Positions 20,231 through 26,470 of a DNA stretch of 26,470 nt are shown piece after piece (position 1 is the first letter of the stretch; the number at the start of each line of letters is the position of its first letter). The position numbers and the translations under genes were made by a program. Source of the stretch: Entophlyctis helioformis (lineage: Eukaryota; Chytridiomycota; Chytridiomycetes; Chytridiales; Chytriomycetaceae); the NCBI GenBank assembly GCA_025526915.1, contig JAHLKH010000271.1:1-26470 (forward strand). The letters run 5' to 3'. The notes beneath the pieces were generated by a model. It saw only the letters and a program-made list of their open reading frames with translations. It had not been told where the DNA came from and did not search any database.

Positions 20231-20730
20231 CACGGCGGCCTCGCTCCGCTTCAAAATCTGCCGCATGGCCAACCGCGTGTCTTGCGTCCACCATGTGGAC
20301 ACAACCGCGTGGAGAGCCACGTGTCGAGCGTGAAGCGCTGCAAACATTGTTTTTGCGGGTTTGGAAGCGAGCATGCATCCTTCGGCCATGCAGATGGTGT
20401 TGGCCAAGGCGACGCATTCACATAGACGCATGGTGCACATCCTACACTGGCTGCCGCATACTCTTGTCCTCCATGTGCTGCGGTCCAGCCTGCAGTCCAG
20501 CCTGCATTGCCAGACGGAATCCCAAACCTGGTATCGCGGGTCGGAAGGTTCCACACGGTAGCGCACCAGGTTTGTCAGTTCAGCCGTCGGAAAACTTGCG
20601 ATTGCGCAATTCGCCGTTATCACACCGCATGGCGTGTTGTGCTGAAACACGCGGGTGGGACCGTTGAACCCTGCGGCGCATCGAGCGGTGAATCAATGGC
20701 GTCCTCTGAAGTCGCATTCGCCCGCGCCGC

Positions 20731-20737
20731 TATAAAG
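20731..20737 (+). promoter_or_regulatory. TATA box of gene D
   Basis: TATAAAG in a G/C-rich context, 37 bp before the ATG at 20775. This implies a very short 5' UTR. Confidence 0.65.
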
Positions 20738-20774
20738 CCGTGCCTCCCCGCCGACTGTTGTTGACCAGTACAGA

Positions 20775-23635
20775 ATGCTCGTCCTCTCGGCTGCCGTTGT
20801 GCTGCTCGCCACCTCGGCGTCGGCCCAGACCGTCAACACGCTCAAGGCCGACCGTGCTGCTGGTCGTCTTTCGTTCCTGCCGTACACGCTCGATCAGCGC
20901 AACGCTCTGCTCACGCAGGCCGAGACGGTTGTCAACCAGGTATGTTCGTGAATGCATGTGCACCGCTGTGTCCGCAGGTCGCTGACAATCCCTATGGCTC
21001 TGCAACACCCGCAGGCATGGGTCAACTACGAGTCCAAGCTTGTCAACTACGGCTCCGCTGCCGACCCCGCGCCGACGCTCAAGAGACTTCGGGACAACCT
21101 GGCCACCATCACCGACGCCGACCTGCAGCTCTCGCTGGCAGACGTCTTTGTGCAGATCCGCGACTTGCACACCCGCTTCTCGATGGCTGGCCCGCACCGC
21201 TGCTTCTCGGTCACCACCGGTGTCTTCTTGGAGTTTGTCGAGAGCGACAACATTGAGACAAGCCCCCGCGTCGTCGTGCTCCGCAAGGACACTCGTGCCC
21301 CCATCACCAACCTGCTTGGCGCTGACTTTGCTGCCATCACTGTTGGCGACGAGCTCGTGGCCATCAACGGCGACTCTTTCCTTCAGGTACGGCTATCCAC
21401 TGCGCCTTGCTGGTCTGCTGTGCACCAGCCAGAAGCCAGCCAGAAGCTGACCCATCTTGTTCCTTATGCCGATACGCGATCGCCCCACAGTGGTTCCGCA
21501 AGAACGAGTTCACGTCTGGCGCAGGTGCCAACTTGTACGGTGGTCAGCGTCGTGCGATTGACTACCTGAGTCTTGTCTCTGGTGCCAACAACCGCCTGCC
21601 CGCAGACGACACCATCACGTTCACGTTCAAGTCGCGTGCAACCGGCACGACTTACACCTCGACCATCAACTACGTCACCAACCGCAACAACGCCTGCTGG
21701 ACTACCACGACCAACCTGTACAAGAAGATCACCAACACAACCGCCCCTGGCGCATCTGCTGCCGACGCGCCGCGCGAGTTCCGCAGACAGCTGGCTGCCT
21801 TGGATACCGACAGCAGTGCAGCAGTCCAGGCCGCGACTGCCAAGGGCCCCGTTTCTGCCATTCCCGTCTCGTACGCCGCATCGTCCAACGCCGCCGCCAA
21901 GGCTGCCTCGGACCCCGTGCTGCGTCGCAAGAACCCGCTCAAGAACCCGATCGCCATTGTCGACTCGCCGTCCATCGAATACAAGAAGGCGGTCATCGGC
22001 GATGTTGCGCTTGGCCCCGTTCGCCTGACCCGCACTGCGCAGACGGGTCTGTCGTACGGTATCTGGGACGCACCCGGCAAGAACCTCGGTGTGCTGCGTC
22101 TCGACGACTTTTCTCCTCCCAACTATGCTGAAGCGCTCGACATTATCCGCTCGCTTCTCGCCAACCAGCTCAAGGACACCAACGCCGTGCTCATTGATAT
22201 CCGCGACAACGGCGGCGGCACCATCACGTATGCGAGCAGCATCCCGCAGTTCTTCAAGCCGGACTTTGAGCCTTTTGGTGCTCGCTTCCTGTACAACGAC
22301 GTCATGAAGCGGCTTTTTGTCGATACCAACGGTCCCGGTGAGGCATTCTACGACGCGTACATGCGCACGGCTCCCGGCTCCAAGTACACCGAGATTGGTC
22401 TGTTTGACACGCAGGAGGACCTGAACACTTACGGCCAGGCGTACCTCAAGCCGGTCGGCATCCTCAACAACGGCCGCTGCTACTCGTCGTGCGATCTCCT
22501 GTCGTCCAACTTCCAAGACTCTGCCACTGGCACGATCTTTGGCGAGGACGGCGCGACGGGTGCTGGTGGTGCCAACGTGCTGCAGTTTGCGGATCTGGTC
22601 ACGACCGACCCGACCGACTTCAAGCCCTTCCCGTTCACAACCGAGCTCGGTCAGTATGGCAACCGTCTCTCGGTTGGCATTCGTCAAGCCGTGCGTGTCG
22701 GTCTCAACAAGGGCCAGCTGATCGAGGACGCTGGCATCAAGGCCGATGTCATCGTGCGTGCGCGTCTCGAGGACATTCTTCCTGGTGCGACCACGTCGTC
22801 GCAGTACGACCGCATCGCCGATGCACTCGCTGCCGAGGGCAAGAAGAATGGCAAGGCCGGCCTTGGTTTCCGTCTCGAGCCGTTCTCGCTGGAGGTGCTC
22901 GCCGGTAACGTCAAGGTCTCGCCCGAGGTTGCTGGTCTCGAGGAGATCACTGTGGAGAGCACCACCGGAAAGCGTCTCGGTCGCCGCCGCGATCTGTTTG
23001 CCGGTGTTGGTGCTGCCAAGCACACTCTCCCGCTTGAGTTCCTGCCGCCGGCATCTGGCCTCGGCAACTCCAAGGTGGTGGTCACGAGCCACAAGGCCGG
23101 CAAGCAGCTTCTCAAGACCAACCGCTACCTGCGTTCCGTTCCCAAGGACGCCGATCGCATCAACGCCGTCAATGGCCTCAACTGGGACAAGACTCTGAGC
23201 CCGGCGACCGGCATCTACAACAACGGCGCGTCCCTGCGCGACGATCGCCTGGGCTGGAACAAGGTTGGCGACAAGTGGCAGATCGGCAACGGAAAGGAGT
23301 ACGCTCTGAACGTCGACAGTGCCATTGAGCACTTCCTCACCGCCCCCGTCGGCAGCAAGTTCAACGTCAAGCTCACCGCGTCGATCTCCACAGAGGCCGA
23401 CTTTGACTACCTATACCTCAACTACGTCGACGCGACCGGCAAGGTCACGGCGCTGATCAGAAGCAAGGACGCAAGTGGCAAAACCGTCGATGGTGTTTCT
23501 GGCGCAAAGGAGATTGACGAAAGCTTCCCCTTCACGACCACGACCGACAAGTTCTCGATTGCAGCCCGCTTTGTCTCTGATGCCGGCGTGAATGACCGTG
23601 GCGTGACGCTCACATCGTTTTCTATTACTGCGTGA
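20775..23635 (+). CDS. Secreted S41 family peptidase, gene D
   Basis: Three exons, 20775-20939, 21015-21386 and 21491-23635, join in frame to 893 aa. Intron 1 is 75 bp (GTATGT..CCGCAG) and intron 2 is 104 bp (GTACGG..CCACAG), both phase 0. The signal peptide is M-L-V-L-S-A-A-V-V-L-L-A-T-S-A-S-A (about 1-17). In order: R-D-L-H-T with His107; PDZ-like region with G-D-E-L-V-A-I-N-G at 166-174; Ala/Ser-rich linker at about 258-323 ending in R-R-K (324-326); S41 core with D-I-R-D-N-G-G-G at 415-422; C-Y-S-S-C-D with Ser511; G-E-D-G; beta-rich C-terminal domain at about 735-893. A TATA box lies 37 bp upstream of the ATG. This is the intact relative of the truncated fragments at 2584-3420 and 11751-12587, which match its exons 2-3 up to residue 322. 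Confidence 0.9.
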
Positions 23636-23765
23636 ACCGTTGAATAACACATAATTAAGCCACGGCTCTTACATCACTGCAACCTACGCTTCGAAAATCA
23701 AATTCATTCGTTCAAGCACATTGCTCAGCAGTCTGACCATCTCCTTGCCATGGCGGCTGTGTCTA
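23636..23765. other. Convergent 3' intergenic region between genes D and F
   Basis: Only 130 bp separate the TGA of D from the stop of F on the other strand. It is A/T-rich (AATAACACATAATTAAG) and must hold both 3' UTR ends, so the transcripts may overlap. No perfect AATAAA is seen. Confidence 0.5.
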
Positions 23766-26470
23766 TCACGGCGACGTCAAACCGACTTTGAAGCTGGTGA
23801 CTGTCGCGCCAGCACCTCCAACCGATGCGTCCGACTCGAACAGCACAAACACCTCAAAGAACGGCGCAGGCACATCAAACGTCACGTCAATGTCGAGGCC
23901 AATCGATCCAGACTCTCTCACAAGCGTCACCGTGCCCTGCGTCGAGCGGAAGCACACGCGGAAAAAGTCGTAGCCCTCCTCGCTGTCAAGTGTGCCCTTG
24001 AGCTGGACACGTACAACGCTGCTGGTTGCGGCGGGATCGACCGTGAAGAAGAAGCTGGTGGCGGTGTTGAGGTTGTTGGCGTACACTGTGCCGTTACCAA
24101 TGCGCAGAGTCGTGTTGTCGACAATGTTCCAGCCGATGGGGTTGATCGTGTCCTCGGCCACCTTTGTCACCCTGTAGTTGTAGATGCCGACAGACGACCC
24201 GAGTGTGTAGTCCCAGTTGAATGCTGTGCCGTTGCCGAGCTGTGCAGCAGCGTAAGAGTGAGGGTGAGAGTGAGAGTGAGCCGCTGTTGATCTGCACAAT
24301 ACAGTGTGCCCATGCTAGGCAACCTACAACAAAAGCGTCCTGAACGCGAGGAATAAAGCGCACGTAGCGGATGGTGCGGATGACCTTCTTGTCGCTGCGG
24401 TAGCCTCTAAACTCGAAGCGGACATAGCTTGGCTTGGTGACCGATTCGTACGAGGTCAGTGTCTTGTTCTGGCGGACTCTGGACGACGACGTCTGGATCT
24501 TGAGCTGGCCAAGACGCTGCAGGCCGTCGGCTCTGAGCAGATCAATTCGCGTGGCGCCAGAGACAAGCATCGGGAACGTTGCGGGTCCTCCCACGGGCAT
24601 GTCTCGGATGAGCGGCTCGCACACAAAGTGCAGGTTGGTGTTGCCCGTCTTCTTGTTACGCGATGCAAGGCGGACAGAGATACGCTCGTACTGGGACTGG
24701 GTCGTCTGGTTGATCAAAAAGTCCTCGGGTTTGGGACGCAGGACGAGGTCAGAGATCACACCACGGTCCTCAATAAGACGCCCAAAGTTGCGGCCAATGC
24801 GGACAAACTGGCGCCATGCCACGCGCAGATTGGGAGCCGCAGCGCTGCTGAGACGATCCGCAAACGGAAGCAGAGGGAAGTCGTCGGGTTGACCTGGCTC
24901 AGGAAGCTGTTGAGCTCGACGACGTTGGCACCGCCGCCGCCAGTGGCGCGGTCCTCGCCAAAGATGAGGGAGATGTTGTTGTCTTGCATGTGGGCAGCAA
25001 AGAGGTCGCAGGCCGAATAGCAGACAGCATTGGTGAACACGCCGACAGCGCGGAAGTACGCCTGGCCGTACTGGTACGCGTCGTGGTTCGAGGTGAAGAC
25101 CGTCGTGTCGGTGAAGGTGCGTCCGGGCGGGGTCGACAGGTACTCGTCACGGAAACTGTGCGGATGCATTAGTGGATGCAGGAGGAACAAGGTTGGAATG
25201 GAAGGCGGTTAGATCACAAGGGCCGATCACTGGATAGGCGAGGTGTTCGCAACGCAGCAGCCACGACTTACGCGTCAGGAGGGTAGAGGCTCGAGTTGAA
25301 TGTGCGAGTGTTGACGGGACTGATGACACTGCGCGCACCGGCCGTGTTGAAGCGAATGCCAAACAGCTGCGGAACAATGTCTGCATACGAGATGTAGCCA
25401 CCACCGTTGCTGCGGATGTCAATGACAATCGACTTGGTGTCCACAAGCTCATTGACCAAGAGGCCGCGGATCAGCATGAATGCTTGGAGCGGATCGGCAC
25501 TGACGGGCTCTGCAAGCATCAGGCCGGGTTAGCAACGTCTCCGTAGTCAGCATTTGCTCTTGAGTCATCCCCATGACGGCGGTGTCGTCCAGCCAGACTT
25601 ACCAAAGTCTTCCAGTTGGAGCACGCCGAGGTTGAGCGTCTCCGGCTTGTAGATACCCCACGAGATGCCTGCGCGGACGCGAGAAGGGGTGTCAGCATTG
25701 GATGCAGCACGTCAAGCACCTGTTTGCTACTCACCAGGCTCAGACGTTGGGTTGAGAGGCAGATCGCTAAACTGCTCGCGAGGGAACATCTTGTTGGTCA
25801 GCTCGACCATGGGGTTGAGACCAGTGCGGAACTGAAGAGCATCTTTGATCATGCGCATACGCTGCTTGGTGTCTGGGTCGATACTGTTTCCGCCAGCAAT
25901 GCCAAGCAAGTGCCCAAAGTCCTTTGCGGTGACGGGCTTGTTGCCATTGGAGCGCTTGGCGAACGTGACAGACGACTCGCTGCGCCTCTCCAATGACGAT
26001 CCCTCGAGCGGGATGGGCTCTGGCTCAAAGTTGGCAGGGGGCTGGCTGTCATCAAACGTCGTGAGGATGGGATCAGCAGGAGCGGAGCCTGCGACTTGGC
26101 CAATGTCTGCGGAGCCAGACTTTGACGCGCTGCCAATGGCGTCAGAAGCAACAGCGACATCGGCGACCTCTGGGGCAGAGGCAGTCGCGGCAATCGGAAC
26201 AGGCTCGGCAGCTGGGGCCACAGGGAGGGCGATGATCTCGTTGAAGCAAGAGTTTCTGCGAGCCGCGATCCACTGTGCATCAACAAGTTAATCCCATGTG
26301 CGCAGGTTTACGCTTCTCCTTTGGTGTTGATGGTGACTGCACTTACGGGGAGCGTGAGGCTATAGTTGGTGCGGTTGGCTCGGGAACGGAAGACAAAGGT
26401 GATTTCGTCGGTCTTGGGAACGGGGAAGATGCGACCCGACACGGCCATGAAGCTGGCAAGAGCGGATCTC
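23766..26470 (-). CDS. S41 family peptidase, gene F (partial at right edge, many introns, one frameshift)
   Basis: Exons in window: beyond 26470-26347, 26272-25735, 25668-25603, 25509-25272, 25155-24328, 24239-23766. The introns are 74, 66, 93, 116 and 88 bp with GTAAGT, GTGAGT, GTAAGT, GTAAGT and GTAGGT donors. All phases agree except one -1 shift inside exon 25155-24328 at the run 24886-24888 (GGG on plus, CCC in the mRNA; a fourth base restores the frame into V-N-P-D-D-F-P). It keeps F-R-S-R-A before a C-F motif, S-W-G-I-Y, L-G-V-L-Q-L-E-D-F, D-I-R-S-N-G-G-G (about 25420-25397), C-Y-S-A-C-D with the Ser codon at 25017-25015, G-E-D-R-A-T-G-G-G-G, and the C-terminal beta-rich domain. The linker (about 26230-25880) is long, Ala/Pro/Ser-rich and has dibasic sites. 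The signal peptide and His motif lie outside. The frameshift may be a homopolymer sequencing error or a real lesion. Confidence 0.78.
24256..24283 (+). repeat. (GTGAGA)n short tandem repeat in the last intron of gene F
   Basis: GTGAGGGTGAGAGTGAGAGTGAG lies in the 88-bp intron just upstream of the last exon of F. On the mRNA strand it forms a C/T-rich tract in front of the GCACAG acceptor, so it may serve as the polypyrimidine tract. Confidence 0.6.

Larger units (their letters stand above)
20184..20774. promoter_or_regulatory. Shared divergent promoter region of genes E and D
   Basis: 591 bp between the start codons of E (-) and D (+). It has no supportable gene and is less G/C-rich than the flanking exons. 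D has a clear TATA box at 20731-20737. E has a weaker TTAAAG at a similar distance. The arrangement would allow a common regulator to act on both proteases, but no known operator motif was identified. Confidence 0.55.

Overview
The window reads as nuclear DNA of a GC-rich fungus, most plausibly a zoosporic (chytrid-type) fungus. The reasons are short spliceosomal introns (about 57-290 bp, GT..AG), secretory signal peptides, a cluster of secreted S41 (tail-specific protease-like) genes, and a decayed KDZ-family transposase. The taxonomic placement is an inference; nothing here is diagnostic of a species. There are no bacterial operons, tRNAs, rRNAs or CRISPR arrays.

Layout. (1) Positions 1-4362 and 10825-15168 are near-identical arms of an inverted duplication. 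The left arm runs off the window. Each arm carries an S41 gene (called A on the left, C on the right) and, downstream of it, a truncated S41 fragment (B-left, B-right). After that comes about 0.9 kb of non-coding DNA with two hairpin-forming repeats. Copy A is cut by the window edge and has two 1-bp frameshifts; copy C is intact. (2) The unique spacer between the arms (4363-10824) holds a broken multi-exon gene of unknown function (5301-6771, +), about 2 kb without recognisable genes, and a decayed multi-exon KDZ transposase with a cysteine cluster (about 8838-10490, -). (3) From 13308 to the right edge lies an S41 cluster: C (-), E (-), D (+) and F (-, partial). E and D are divergent from a shared 0.6 kb promoter region. 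D and F converge with only 130 bp between their stop codons. D is the intact close relative of the duplicated B fragments.

Intact members C, D and E (888, 893 and 876 aa in my models) share one architecture: signal peptide; N-terminal helical region with an R-D-x-H-T motif; PDZ-like region with a G-D-E-L-V-x-x-N-G motif; an Ala/Ser-rich linker with basic residues; an S41 core with a D-x-R-x-N-G-G-G motif and a C-Y-S-[AS]-C-[DE] nucleophile motif; and a conserved beta-rich C-terminal domain. The likely job is extracellular proteolysis. The Ser plus upstream His, without the Lys of bacterial Ctp/Tsp enzymes, points to CPAF-like rather than Ser-Lys chemistry; this is inference. The most notable structure is the recent inverted duplication of an S41 gene plus truncated S41 fragment around a spacer holding a transposase relic, with its breakpoint in an 8-bp microsatellite. 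A genuine segmental duplication and an assembly or haplotype artefact both remain possible.
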